Positions 35,501-45,054 of a stretch of DNA of 64,000 bases are shown here, piece by piece. The notes below the pieces were generated by a model that had not been told where the DNA came from, made no database searches, and was given only the letters and a program-made list of their open reading frames with translations. Positions within the stretch are counted from its first letter, which is position 1. The number at the start of each line of letters is the position of its first letter. Where the stretch lies: NCBI RefSeq assembly GCF_026914185.1, contig NC_070565.1, positions 4,712,001 to 4,776,000 of the forward strand. The letters run 5' to 3'. The translations under genes and the position numbers were made by a program. Source of the DNA: Puccinia triticina (taxonomy: Eukaryota > Basidiomycota > Pucciniomycetes > Pucciniales > Pucciniaceae).

Positions 35501-35920
35501 GGTAGGCTTGAAGTCCGGAGGGTTTGGCGTAAGTGGTGTGTTGTAAGGATCCCGTGAAAGTGGTGGTCGTTGAAGCGGAGGATTTAATGCTTGAGGAATT
35601 GGTTGATTGATTGGTCTGATTTTCTTTGCTACAGGTTTATACTTAGTCATACACCATAGCTGTCCCTCCCTCCAGCTCTGACATAACTGATCCTGAAACG
35701 TTATGCCTAGCCCTTTTGTGAGTAGTGCCTCTGTTTCTTTGTATGTGGGACTGGGTTTAGAAACTGTTGACGATATGGTGGTGGTTTTGACAAGAACCAT
35801 TGTGTGGTGATTTAGTTTTTCTGATGCAGGCTTATTCGCCCGAGTTTCCCGTAGTTTTGTCTTGAACATTTTGAGTAATGTGAGAAAGCTGTTCAGAATA
35901 TTCTTGTTTGTTAGCATCAA
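32501..35920 (-). pseudogene. Ty3-type pol: reverse transcriptase, RNase H, integrase (one in-frame stop)
   Basis: A 1,024-codon frame (35,920-32,846) and a 113-codon continuation (32,842-32,501) lie in the same frame, separated only by a TGA directly after ...RYWD, so one nonsense change splits pol. Visible in order: RT with SSPVFCVLKHDGKLRIVHDLQ (about 245), GLGDIMGGYNE (about 295) and a FIDD active-site box in place of YxDD (about 358); RNase H with ILAVDSSFIAAGAVLS (about 525) and DALSRRP (about 640); integrase zinc finger HEDLGHRG...CAPCQKRD (about 757-800); integrase core D (ALDVCHI), D (SADNGPEF) and E (NGMIERGHRP). The C-terminal piece after the stop (PGELVLIYNKSLEDQW...NRWNGPFRI) is the GPY-type integrase C-terminus. 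No chromodomain seen. The frame differs from gag-pro, so expression would need a frameshift or a separate start. Confidence 0.88.
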
Positions 35921-36066
35921 TTTAAAGAAATATTTTTTTGTTTTACTTGATAGAGTTTTGATTGATTTGAGGATTATTTTTTTAAGCCAGTCAAAGAAAC
36001 CCGGCGCTCGAGATATAACCCGCTTGACTAGCTGGAGTGAGTTTTTCCCTAGATGAACGCCGGTAT

Positions 36067-38580
36067 TTATAAAAAATGATCATTTGTCTTCTTTTTGAAC
36101 ATTTGCTCCTCATCGTTGATAGTAGAAGTGGGGTTCTGGCCCATGTCTGGCTTCACAACGTTGGTACTGAGATCCTTTCGATTATCCCAACCTCGCCCTT
36201 GACCAATACGTGCTAGAGGTACTGACACCCGCCTTCCTTTGGTTCCTTGGAAAGAGAGTGTCTCCCCGGTATCATGGTACTCCAATGTGCAGCCGTAGTC
36301 GAAAAGAAAGGGACGTCCCAGGATGCAGTCTTGCGCTTTTGGTGATATGAAGAGATGAGCAGGTCCAGCAAATCGACCAATTCTTACTGGGCAGTTTTCT
36401 GCTACTCCCGTGATGTCGCACCTGGCTCCGCCAACTCCTTTCATGGGTATGTCGACTTGTATCCTCTCTAGATCCAGATCGTCCGCTACTGATTGGGGCA
36501 TGACATTTACCATAGACCCAGAATCAACCATAAAATCGACTTTAGCTCCCCCAACTTCGGCTGTTACATATCCCAAGGCGCAACTGTAGTAGCATGGATC
36601 TGATTGATCTTCTACTGGTGGAGTGGCCATTGCTGCTGCTACCTTTGTGGCTTTTGTTGCCATGTAAGTGGTGGTATTCTTCCCTGGCAGTCGTCCTTGT
36701 AGCTTTTCAATGACTCGCTCCGTATATGAAGGTGACATTGCTGTGAGCTGCGCAAAAGTCGTTGGAATTTTGACGTGATCCAAGTCCTGTAGAAGGGTAT
36801 CTTCCGGTGAATCTTTTTTCAGGATAGTTGGTACTTGTTCTCGACTCCAAACTTTCCCAGGTGCTTTCCTTGGCGTTTCTTTTGGCAAGTTATTGTCTTC
36901 CTCTTCTTCATCAATATCCATGGTGTCTCTTTCCGGTTCTTGGATCCTAACTCCGCGTCGTCCTTTCTGAGCTTCTGCTCTAGTGACTGCGTGAGTTTTC
37001 ATAAAATTTTCCGATCCTAAGGACGGGGGGTTCCAATCCACGGTTTGTACTGAAGCCTTCATTACTGGAGTGTTACCGTTTCCAGTTTGGCGGGATTTCG
37101 CCAGATTCCTGATTGATTCTTGCATCTCTGGTCTTGCAGATTCTGTGGCTACCACTGTTCGTATCGGTCTAGAAGGCACCCAGGGTATGTGCTGCCCATT
37201 TGGTAGGAACCAGTCCTTTCCTGCTCGTCTAACCAGCCCTTGCTCTTCATCTTTCAAGTATTCCGGACATTTTGATGTGGAGTGGCCTTCCCGCTTGCAA
37301 TAGTAGCAAACCATTGTCTCGTACAGTGGAGTGGAGGGTCGGGAGTTTCCTCTGGCAAATTCCTGTTTGTCAGACTGGCCTTGTCTATTATAACTTGATG
37401 GTGGGTCACTCTTCATCTGTTGCTTGAGAGCTGCCAATTCTTGATGCAAATCGTTAAGTTTTTGTTCCACAGCTTTGTCGTTTGGGGTTTCTTTCAGCAT
37501 TTGTTCTCGTCGTCTTCCGTCACCTTTCTTGGTATCCAGATCTTTCTGCATTAGTTGGTTTGATTCGGAGAAATGCGAGAAACTATTATAGCCTTCATCT
37601 ACCCTAACTTCGGTTTCTGCAGCCTTAGTTAAGTCTTCCCATTTTGGTGCCTTGTTACTTCCGTCCTTGGCTCTTGGGAGTTGATTCTTGTTAACTAGGG
37701 TGCGCTTGATACTTCGTTGACTTTCCGCTGAGAATGCACTTAAAAATAGGATTCCGGCATCGCTTTCTTTACTGATGTGTTCATTTTTTACTAGATATTT
37801 GAGGATTGGGGTAAACTTTGCCAGGTACGCTTTGTATTCCCGGTGACTTGAAATTCCTTCTTTTGCTTGAATTTTTGCCACCTTGATTAGATCATCCACA
37901 GTATACATGACGGTGTTATCCAAATCTCCCCAAGCTGTGACCATTTCTGCTCGAAGTTTTGCCCAGTCGTAATCATTGTATCCGTCCATTTCTTCGAGTT
38001 GGCATTTTAATTCCTCCGTCCGTATGAATCGTAAGATCTGGACTACTTTGTCATGATCTGAAGCTCCGTGTGCGTATGCTGTTCTTTCGAACCGGGTCAG
38101 AAATTTCATAAACTGGCTTCCTTCGTAATAGAGCCCTGGATCTTTTATGATGATTGGTTTGGAGGGGTGCGCCGGCTGAAATGGTGGAGTCGGGACCCGT
38201 GGTTGTGGCCTCATAGGCTCTTGTCGAGATTGAGACTGATGTTGTTTTTGTTGAAATTGAGGCTGATACATTGGTTCTCTGACATTTTCAGTGTTATGAA
38301 TTCCATACCCTGACGGCTGTTGTCGTGGTGTCGTTTGTCTGGGAGGGATATTCTGGTGTTGTGGAGTTTCATCGGAGTCGGACAGCCCTTCTTCAGCTTG
38401 ATCTCTGAATTTATTTTCTGGTTCTTTCCCTTTTTCTTTTTGTGGAGGCGGCGGAGGGTTCTGGGATTCCGAAGTCCAAAACGATCCTGAGGGTCCTGCC
38501 AATGGTCTGTTCCTAAACGGGGTAGAGGGAGCGAATACATCTTCCAAATCCGGTGTGCTGAATGGTAAATTCATGTTCAT
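36067..38580 (-). CDS. Ty3-type Gag-protease polyprotein
   Basis: 837 codons, intact. Order: Pro/Gln-rich N-terminus (about 1-145), helical capsid-like region beginning IIKDPGLYYEGSQFMKFLTRFE (about 147-300), a basic linker, a CCHC zinc knuckle CYYCKREGHSTSKC (about 424-437) for RNA binding, and a retroviral-type aspartic protease with DFMVDSGSMVNVM (about 682-694) and ILGRPFLFDYG near 740. It encodes the structural particle protein plus the protease that matures it. It lies just downstream of LTR B on the same strand and about 150 bp upstream of pol in another frame. The absence of internal stops alongside the nearly identical LTRs fits a recent insertion. Confidence 0.9.
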   Translation of the reverse strand: MNMNLPFSTPDLEDVFAPSTPFRNRPLAGPSGSFWTSESQNPPPPPQKEKGKEPENKFRDQAEEGLSDSDETPQHQNIPPRQTTPRQQPSGYGIHNTENVREPMYQPQFQQKQHQSQSRQEPMRPQPRVPTPPFQPAHPSKPIIIKDPGLYYEGSQFMKFLTRFERTAYAHGASDHDKVVQILRFIRTEELKCQLEEMDGYNDYDWAKLRAEMVTAWGDLDNTVMYTVDDLIKVAKIQAKEGISSHREYKAYLAKFTPILKYLVKNEHISKESDAGILFLSAFSAESQRSIKRTLVNKNQLPRAKDGSNKAPKWEDLTKAAETEVRVDEGYNSFSHFSESNQLMQKDLDTKKGDGRRREQMLKETPNDKAVEQKLNDLHQELAALKQQMKSDPPSSYNRQGQSDKQEFARGNSRPSTPLYETMVCYYCKREGHSTSKCPEYLKDEEQGLVRRAGKDWFLPNGQHIPWVPSRPIRTVVATESARPEMQESIRNLAKSRQTGNGNTPVMKASVQTVDWNPPSLGSENFMKTHAVTRAEAQKGRRGVRIQEPERDTMDIDEEEEDNNLPKETPRKAPGKVWSREQVPTILKKDSPEDTLLQDLDHVKIPTTFAQLTAMSPSYTERVIEKLQGRLPGKNTTTYMATKATKVAAAMATPPVEDQSDPCYYSCALGYVTAEVGGAKVDFMVDSGSMVNVMPQSVADDLDLERIQVDIPMKGVGGARCDITGVAENCPVRIGRFAGPAHLFISPKAQDCILGRPFLFDYGCTLEYHDTGETLSFQGTKGRRVSVPLARIGQGRGWDNRKDLSTNVVKPDMGQNPTSTINDEEQMFKKKTNDHFL

Positions 38581-39170
38581 CTTGTTGATTCTTAGTTTTC
38601 TATTATGTTGATCCTTGGCTTCCTGTTACTGTGCTTCTGAAAAAGAAACAATAATATCTGGTCTCTGGTCTCTTTACCAGGGCAAATTGGGGGTATTCTT
38701 TCAATATTTGATATAAATAACTTCACCGTGCTGGGAGTGTTCTTCAAACAGTATCCAATTATCCAAATCCTTAGGTACTACACACCGTTGTTCAGTATAT
38801 AATTGGCTGCTTCCTTCGAGTGGGCTCCAGAGTTTTCTTCTAACAGTATCTAATTATCCGGATCCTTAGGTACGACAAACCGTCTTCCAGTATATAATAA
38901 GCTGCTTCCTTCAAAAGACTCCTTTCAGGTCCGGTGGTTATACGTTCTCTTCAGAGGTTTGTAATTGGTTCCTTAGATGGTTCCTAATAGTTGACTAGTC
39001 ATTCAACAGAATAACTGAATATGCCGTTGAGTTTGATAGATTTGGTGATGAATTTGATTCCTTTAACCGCACAAAGTCAAGATCCGCAGACAAGGTTTCG
39101 GTATTTTTGATTGAAATTGGTTATACGTTGTCGATCGAACAAGATTATCCTATCACGTTGGGGACTCCCT
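38581..39170 (-). other. Retroelement 5' leader
   Basis: Region between LTR B and the Gag start. It contains two copies of a CAGTATATAAT...GCTGCTTCCTTC unit (38,796 and 38,888). The bases next to the LTR (AGGGAGTCCCCAACG on the minus strand) do not start with TGG, so an ordinary tRNA primer site is not apparent. Confidence 0.5.
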
Positions 39171-40071
39171 TGTAAGACTCAAAAGTGATTGTGAAACCCT
39201 TTTGCTGAATGGAGAAGGGGATGATGGAGGTGCAAACTCTGCCCTTCTATGCTTTCAGTCAACAAGACCCACCAAGCTATGCTTGGCAAGTTTTATTCAA
39301 GTGATAGGGTAGGTTGGCTCAAGATGAGTTGTGTGATTGACAAGGTATAGAGCTGATGATTTATATAAGGGTTGGTTATAATTGGTAAGGGTGAATATTG
39401 GGGGTGACTGTGATTGGTGAGTGATGAACTGAGGAGCTGACAACTGGGGAGGAGAGAGCTCCTTATATAGACAGAAGTGGAGCCCCACAGGGCTTGTGGG
39501 TTAGGGTTTCAGCTGATCTGGACAACAGTGTGAGGGATTTTAGCTGGTGGGAGTAGATACAAATGATGTCATAATGTGTCAGGGGTACATAAATGATGTC
39601 ATAAGCATGCAGTAGGGCTGCATGAAGGCTGCGTAAAGTGACAGTTGGCTGCATTAGTTGACAGGTGGATGCAGGGGGTGCATAAATGACGCCTGAACTG
39701 CAGGATCAGTGCGGGATGACATCATAATATGGAAATAGAAGAGTACTTGATACTATGTGATGACTATAGTCTGATGAGGAGATGTATGCTTGTATCCTGT
39801 GATGTGTATAAGCATAATACTGTGATCCTTGACTTGAGACTTGCAACAGGCTGGTGACTGGGTATGCTGAACGTGTGATGGGTGTCCATTGTCCAAGGGC
39901 GTGTAGGTTCCATTCCAGAGGGGCTCCAGTGACGCTTCCAGTGGTGTCTAGGGGTAAAATTGGCCGTAGAATCCATTTCTGGGGTCCGTTTGATGGTATC
40001 TTGAGGCCTAGTATGAGTAATTATGTGGCATAGAAAAAACTTTCTATTTTTCCACTTTTCCGTCTACCACA
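39171..40071 (-). repeat. LTR B (5' LTR of the 14.4-kb element)
   Basis: 901 bp, same orientation and same termini as LTR A. Five differences counted by eye (for example GCTTTCAG for GCTGTCAG, GATAGG for GATACG). It carries a CTCCTTATATAGAC promoter-like stretch when read from the plus strand near 39,458. Confidence 0.9.
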
Positions 40072-40912
40072 CCGGTGTCCTCCTGAGTACAACTCTTCCG
40101 GTGTCCTCCTGAGTACCTCAGGTGTTCACAGGACTCTTGTTGAGAAACTCTTGGTCACGTTGAAAAAAACGGACACAAAGAATATCCGCAAGTCCCTCGC
40201 AGCAAAGTATGTGTATGTTCAATGCATGGAGTACTACCCTGCAGAATTCTTGGTCTTCACCGGTAAGCTGATTGATCCTCTTTTTATTGGTATCAGCTGA
40301 CAAACCATTTTTGTCTCTTATCCTGCTCAGATGAGAGCTCCTTTGCGGACAAGGATCTCCTCCGAACATATGTGAGGTCCTAAAAAGGAACCCCCTCGGC
40401 AAGTTTCATAGTTAACCAGAACCCAGATTGCCTCAGCTTACTCCCAGCCATCTTGATTGATGGACTTGTGGCCCTCACCACTACAGCCAAGACGTTCAAT
40501 GGTTGGAAGTTTGAACACTTCCTAGAATTTAACTTGGTGAGTCTTTTTCCTTATCATCTCCCTATCCTTTCTGATCTAACCCTTTCCTTTTAGCTCCCTT
40601 GAATGAATAGGTACCCAGATGTGAACTTGGTCCTTGTAGCCAACAACGCGGCGATCCATTGAGGCAATTGTGTCCGAGAGCTTTGCCATGCCGCCGGGGT
40701 ATGACTTCTTTTCCTGCCGCCCTATTGCCCGGAGTTGAACCCTATCAAACTCTGTTTTGCGGCAATCAAGCAGCACTTGAGGGCCTCACAGCTCTTGAAT
40801 CACACTGACGACCCAGAATGGGAGATCCGCCGAGTTTCTGGTGAAACAATGACAGCTGAGTTGTGCTACAAATTATACCGCCAATGCGGATACTGTGTGC
40901 CAACCCAATGAA
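40072..40912 (+). pseudogene. Tc1/mariner (DDE_3) transposase, 3' part, decayed
   Basis: Continues the gene interrupted at 25,623. It reads SGVHRTLVEKLL, then FT[intron GTAAGC...CTCAG, 68 bp]DESSFADKDLLRTYV, a second intron (GTGAGT...TTTTAG after EHFLEFNL), then VLVANNAAIH and LLFLPPYCPELNPIK. The first catalytic Asp (FTDES) is present. The second motif, normally DNA.IH, reads NNAAIH, so the metal-binding Asp is lost. The third motif PPYCPELNPI is present. There are in-frame stops at TAA (40,381), TGA (40,601), TGA (40,659) and TGA (40,698). The gene was therefore dead for reasons beyond the LTR insertion. Confidence 0.75.
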
Positions 40913-41240
40913 TTCAAGTCCGATATGTCCAAGTCTTTTCCGAGTGCTCAATCCAAGTGCCTTCAAGTCTGAGTCTGAGTCCAATACATGTCCAAGTGCC
41001 TTCAATTCAATCCAAGTGCCTTCAAGTCTGATCCCAAGTCCAATACATGTCCAAGTGCCTTCAAGTATGAGTCCAAGTCGTCCGAGTGCCTTCAAGTACG
41101 AGTCCAAGTCCTTTCCAAGTGCCTTCAAGTCCGAGTCCAAGTCCTTTCCAAGTGCCTTCAAGTCCAATACATGTCCAAGTCCTGTTTTATTCCTCCAAGT
41201 GCCTTCCAGTCCGTCCATTCTGAGTCCTTAAATGCCTGAG
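40905..41240. repeat. Minisatellite, CCAAGTGCCTTCAAGTCYGAGT unit
   Basis: About ten diverged copies of an 18-33-bp unit built from AAGTGCCTTCAAGTC and GAGTCCAAGTCCTTTCC. It creates a long repetitive frame on the minus strand (LKALGKDLDS repeats) that is not a gene. Confidence 0.85.
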
Positions 41241-41714
41241 CCTCTTTCCTTTTCCCTATCCAAGTCAAGTCCCATCCTTTCCAAGTCCTTACATGTCTGA
41301 GCACCTTTCCTTTTCCCTATTCTGTGTTCTTACATCTCTGAGTCCCTTTCCTTTCATTTTCCCTCCCAAACATGTCTGAATTGATTCAAATAGTAGTGTG
41401 ATTTCATAGCTACATTGTTGGCAATCCTTGTGCTTCAAAAGTACATGTGGTGATAGATGGAAAATAAAAAAGAGATACTCTCTGCTATTGAGGATTGAGG
41501 AGCGTGGTGTTCCTTAGAAGTACCCGTGGTGATAGAGGGAAAATAAAAAAAGAAATACTCCGTGGAGCGGGGTGTTGAGATGATACAGACATGAAAAGGG
41601 AAACTATCTAGTTCTAATGATGATGGATGAGATCTATGATGTTTGTCGAGACAATAAGGACATGAGAAAAAAATGAGATGATACAGAAAGAAAAGCAAGA
41701 TCTGTAAATGCCCG
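41241..41714. other. Intergenic, no gene seen
   Basis: Contains a duplicated ~50-bp stretch (GTGGTGATAGAnGGAAAATAAAAAA at 41,450 and 41,527). No coding signal. Confidence 0.4.
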
Positions 41715-42420
41715 CTATTGAGGAGCGCGGCGCTTCTTGAATTTCTTAGTGTTGTCTCTTAACTGGGCAAAAATGCCAGGAGACAAGCCCCAACAGGCCA
41801 TAGTGTCTTGAGTAATACTAGCTGATTTCAAGAAGCTTGGATGGGTGATATCCTTCTCAATGAGGATTTGAAGGACTTCCTCTTTCTTACTTGGCTTGAT
41901 TTTGACAAATTCAAGGTACTCCGCCATGAGATCTTCATTGGGTTCTACTACCGAGGAGTTGTCCAATTCCTCGGTGGCAGTGGAGTTGTGATAGGGTTCA
42001 GGGTGTGTTTCCTCCACGACAACATGCGACAATTTCCTCTTCTTGTAGGCTGAAAGCTTCTCAAATCAAAGCAAGGCTGGGGGTGCATTATATTTAACCC
42101 CATTGACTTCTTTTAACTACAATCAGGCAATTCAGAGTCAGTCAGTATCATCAGTGTAATAGAAGTTAAGACCAAGTTAACTTACTATTTCACGCGCCCA
42201 GAGTTGGGTGTTATGAGCCGTCAAGGGTCTGTTGGATCAATGTACACCTGCCATTTTGACATGTATTTGACGTTGGGTGGTTGCTTTGCATGAATATGGT
42301 TCATGACCACATCAAGTGCATTCAAGTCGCTGGCTTTTGGATTTGACCCAGGAACAGAAGTTGCCAATGCAGAGGCAGAGCCCACGGTGTGGTGAGCAAA
42401 ATGGTACAGACGGTCCATGG
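41715..42420 (-). pseudogene. Decayed lineage-type gene fragment
   Basis: Segments 42,418-42,221 (...NYMSKWQVYIDPTDP-like) and 42,032-41,715 (MAEYLEFVKIKPSKKEEVLQILIEKDITHPSFLKSAS...) can be joined across a GTAAGT...TTGTAG intron (42,185-42,110 region) but two stops (TGA after DPTDP and TGA after PPALL) interrupt the frame. The C-terminal part resembles a short helical SAM-like module and ends in a basic KKFKKRRAPQ tail. Function unknown. Confidence 0.5.
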
Positions 42421-42985
42421 TTCAAGATCCAGATGAAGACTCAAGATTCAAGTGACCAGTTATCAAGATCAAGACTTCAAGATTCTCCATCTCAAATCTC
42501 AAGCTCAAGATTCAAGATGTTATGATTGATATTGATGATTGTTGTTGATTTTTCTCTCTGTTCTTTTTGATACATTGCACCCATAATTCTCTTATGTTAC
42601 TCTCCTCATTTTTCTATGTATGTGGTTGATCTTTTCTTTGTGTGTGTTTTGTTTTGTTTGTGTTGTGCAGAGCTTGTTTGTAGTTAGGGATGTGATGAAC
42701 ATGTCTGTGACATGTTCACTTCCTGGAGTCTGAGTTCGAACTTCAAACTCAGATGATGGGGAGGTATGGCAGTCTTCTGATCAACGAAATACACCATCAA
42801 GATTCTCAGATCCTTATCCTCATCACCTCATCAGATCCTTATCAACCCTCAAGATCCTCATCAACATCCCTTTCCAGATCCTCAACCCCCAAACCCGCCA
42901 ACAAGTCTCACTGACATTGTTGTTCAACTGCCTTTCTCTGGTTTTTCTCAGATCTCATTCATCCTAGGACCTCACAGGAAGGCAG
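42421..42985. other. Intergenic, no gene seen
   Basis: Low-complexity (TCAAGATTC, ATCCTCATCA) repeats. No coding region supported. Confidence 0.4.
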
Positions 42986-42990
42986 GCTCA

Positions 42991-43790
42991 TCACCACTTT
43001 CCCTTCCAAGCACTGCCTACCGCCTGGCACAGTAGGAGTTCCACAACGGCGATCTGGGCAGCCCTCTCAGTCAACATGTGGGTTCTGATGTCAACAGCAA
43101 TCTGAGCTTCTTTTGCAACAGCTATTGGGTTATCCATCTCTACGTGGAGGCCGGCATGGGTGTGATCCAGAAGATTTGCTTTCATTGTTTTGATCCAGTG
43201 AGAATAGAACTCTTCATTGTTGATCGTGTAGCTGAGCTTTTTACAGAACTATGGAGTAGACTTGTAAGCCATTGATACCTGCCACTCCAGGAAAGAGTTC
43301 CTTTGGGGACTGCATTATTGATGAGTTCATTGGCACCATCCACAATCTTGCCGGCCTCTGTAGCAACAAGGCTGCAAAATTCGACAAGGCTCAGTGAGCC
43401 TATATTGAAAGTTAAAGCAAAAACTTTCTTGGTCTTGACGGTATTCCATCCTACTTTGCCCGGTTTTGGGCAATAGAGCTTGAAAGACGTGCTGCAATGT
43501 GCCTTTTGTGGTGGCTGGAAGGAACAAGGTTTAGTTCATCATGAACATGAACCCAACCAACCTTGAAAGGAAAGAACTCATGGTGGAATTAGCCGCTTCT
43601 GCGCCGTCTAGACCAGCAACACGTGCGCAAGCGCGCTCCACATCAGAAAGATATCCCATTTGCAGTGGATTAGCCCTTGCGAAGAGGTCAATGCTGAATT
43701 GTGGATGGGATGGAAGTCGTGAATCAAGCTTGGCATGGATGGCCAACGCATGGAGCTTGGTCTGGCGGGTTTGAACTTTGAATGACATGA
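42991..43790 (-). pseudogene. Decayed unrecognised gene
   Basis: Three frames carry protein-like pieces in order on the minus strand: 43,788-43,531 (LDSRLPSHPQFSIDLF...DVERACARVAGLDG), about 43,450-43,200 (KVFALTFNIGSLSLVEFCSLV...SWSGRYQWLTSLLHSSV) and 43,185-42,991 (MDNPIAVAKEAQIAVDIRTHM...). Frameshifts separate them. No domain recognised. A fragment of its 3' end is also present at 21,205-21,250, so it belongs to a repeated family. Confidence 0.45.
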
Positions 43791-43889
43791 CAGTACTGTC
43801 ATCATCATATAACCGATGATGACATCATGGGTTTTTGATGCCATAATGAATTAATTTAAAAATCCTTATTTTCATGTTTTTGTCATTGA

Positions 43890-44693
43890 TAGAGATGGCC
43901 CCTGTGAACCCGGGTACCTGTTTGGATGCGGGTACCCGCACGCTTTTTTGCCAAAAGTTCAAGACCCGCACCCGCACCCGCACCGCCTGGGGCAGTCAGA
44001 GCGGGTACCTGCAGGTACCCGCGCGGGTACCGGCGGGTACCTGCCCCTCAAAATCGACCGGAAGGAATATTCCTTCCAGTCGAAGAGGTTGCAAAACCTC
44101 CTTGACTGGAAGGAATCCTTCCGCTCAAAGAGGTTTTGTAACCTCTTCAACTGGAGGGCCTTCGAAGAGGTTAAAAAACCTCTTCGACTGGAAAGGCCTT
44201 CCAGTCAAAGAGGTTCTGTAACCCCTTTGACCGGAAGGATTCCTTCCAGTCAAAGAGGTTTAGTTGAAGAGGTGAGGTTTAACCTCTTCGACTGGAAGGA
44301 ATCCTTCCGGTCGAAGTGGTTTTGTAACCTCTTCAACCGGAAGGCCTTTCCAGTCGAAGAGGTTTTGTAACCTCTTCAACTGGAAGGCCTTCCTTCCAGT
44401 CGAAGAGGTTACAGAACCACTTCGACCGGAAGGAATCCTTCCGGTCAAAGGGGTTACAGAACCTCTTCGACCGGAAGGAAGACTTCCCCAGTCCTTCCGG
44501 TTGTCGTGGCAGCCGCCACCTGCCCAAACAAGAGCGGGTACCCGCTAGAATACCCGGGTACCCGCTCGATTTCTCTCAGAAATCCAGCATCCGCACCCGA
44601 ACACGCACACGCTGGCGGGTACCCGCCAACCATGGGCGGGTACCCGCCAGCGGATAGCAGGTACCCGCGACGGGTTCGTCAGGGCCATCTCTA
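43890..44693. mobile_element. hAT-like non-autonomous element with palindrome array
   Basis: Termini TAGAGATGGCCC at left and GGGCCATCTCTA at right. The 8-bp flanks GTCATTGA and GTTTTTGA match at 6 of 8 positions, as expected for an aged hAT target duplication. Subterminal regions are packed with GGGTACCCGC-type palindromes. The centre (44,064-44,500) is a run of alternating AACCTCTTCGACTGGAAGG and complementary units. No transposase. Confidence 0.65.
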
Positions 44694-45054
44694 GTTTTTG
44701 AGACCAAGCTATTTTCAAAAGACAATATGCAATTTTGAACACCATAAGCTCTTGCGCGCCTCCGATCGAGGGATTCGCGCGGGGATGGTAACACTTGGAG
44801 CAAGAACGAGTTTTTTTTTTTTTTGCTGTCAGAGAGAACTGGGGACAAATAGCTCAGACAGCCTTCGGGCTGGAGGGAAAAAGTGAAAGGATACGGAATT
44901 TGGATCTGAATGGCCTCGCCAATTTTGAGCTATGGTACAGGAAGCTATGCGGAGATAATTGTGCCGAGTTGTCTGTTAATCACACTAAATAGCAGCGGAA
45001 AACGAATCCGAGCACGACCTTGCTCTATGGCCCATTCGGTAGGTTTTTTGAGGA
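44694..45054. other. Intergenic, 3' flank of the glycine-rich gene
   Basis: No gene seen; a 14-T run lies at 44,811. Confidence 0.4.

Larger units (their letters stand above)
25624..40071 (-). mobile_element. 14.4-kb Ty3-type LTR retroelement insertion (composite)
   Basis: Bounded by two 901-bp LTRs in the same (minus) orientation (25,624-26,524 and 39,171-40,071) that differ at only 5 positions by eye, and by CCGG on both outer flanks. gag-pro (38,580-36,067) and pol (35,920-32,501) run from the right LTR as expected; a purine tract (AAGTTGGGGGAGGA, minus) abuts the left LTR. The interior also holds an intron-bearing plus-strand gene (to 29,502) and a palindrome of two LTRs of a related family (29,658-32,043). 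At 14.4 kb it is much longer than a standard Ty3 element, so it is a composite or a carrier of extra cargo. It disrupts a Tc1/mariner-type gene. Confidence 0.85.

Noticed and set aside
39140..39170. tRNA primer-binding site next to LTR B
   Set aside because: Sequence after the LTR does not start with TGG and matches no tRNA 3' end I can recognise.
40766..41218. 150-codon minus-strand frame with LKALGKDLDS repeats
   Set aside because: Entirely a translation of the minisatellite; no start context or conserved domain.
43906..44376. Overlapping frames of 60-140 codons on both strands in the hAT-like element
   Set aside because: Produced by the palindromic repeats; sequence is mirrored on both strands.
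44064..44500. CRISPR-like array of ~40-bp repeats
   Set aside because: Units alternate in orientation, have no unique spacers of constant length, and lie inside a TIR-bounded element of a eukaryotic genome.
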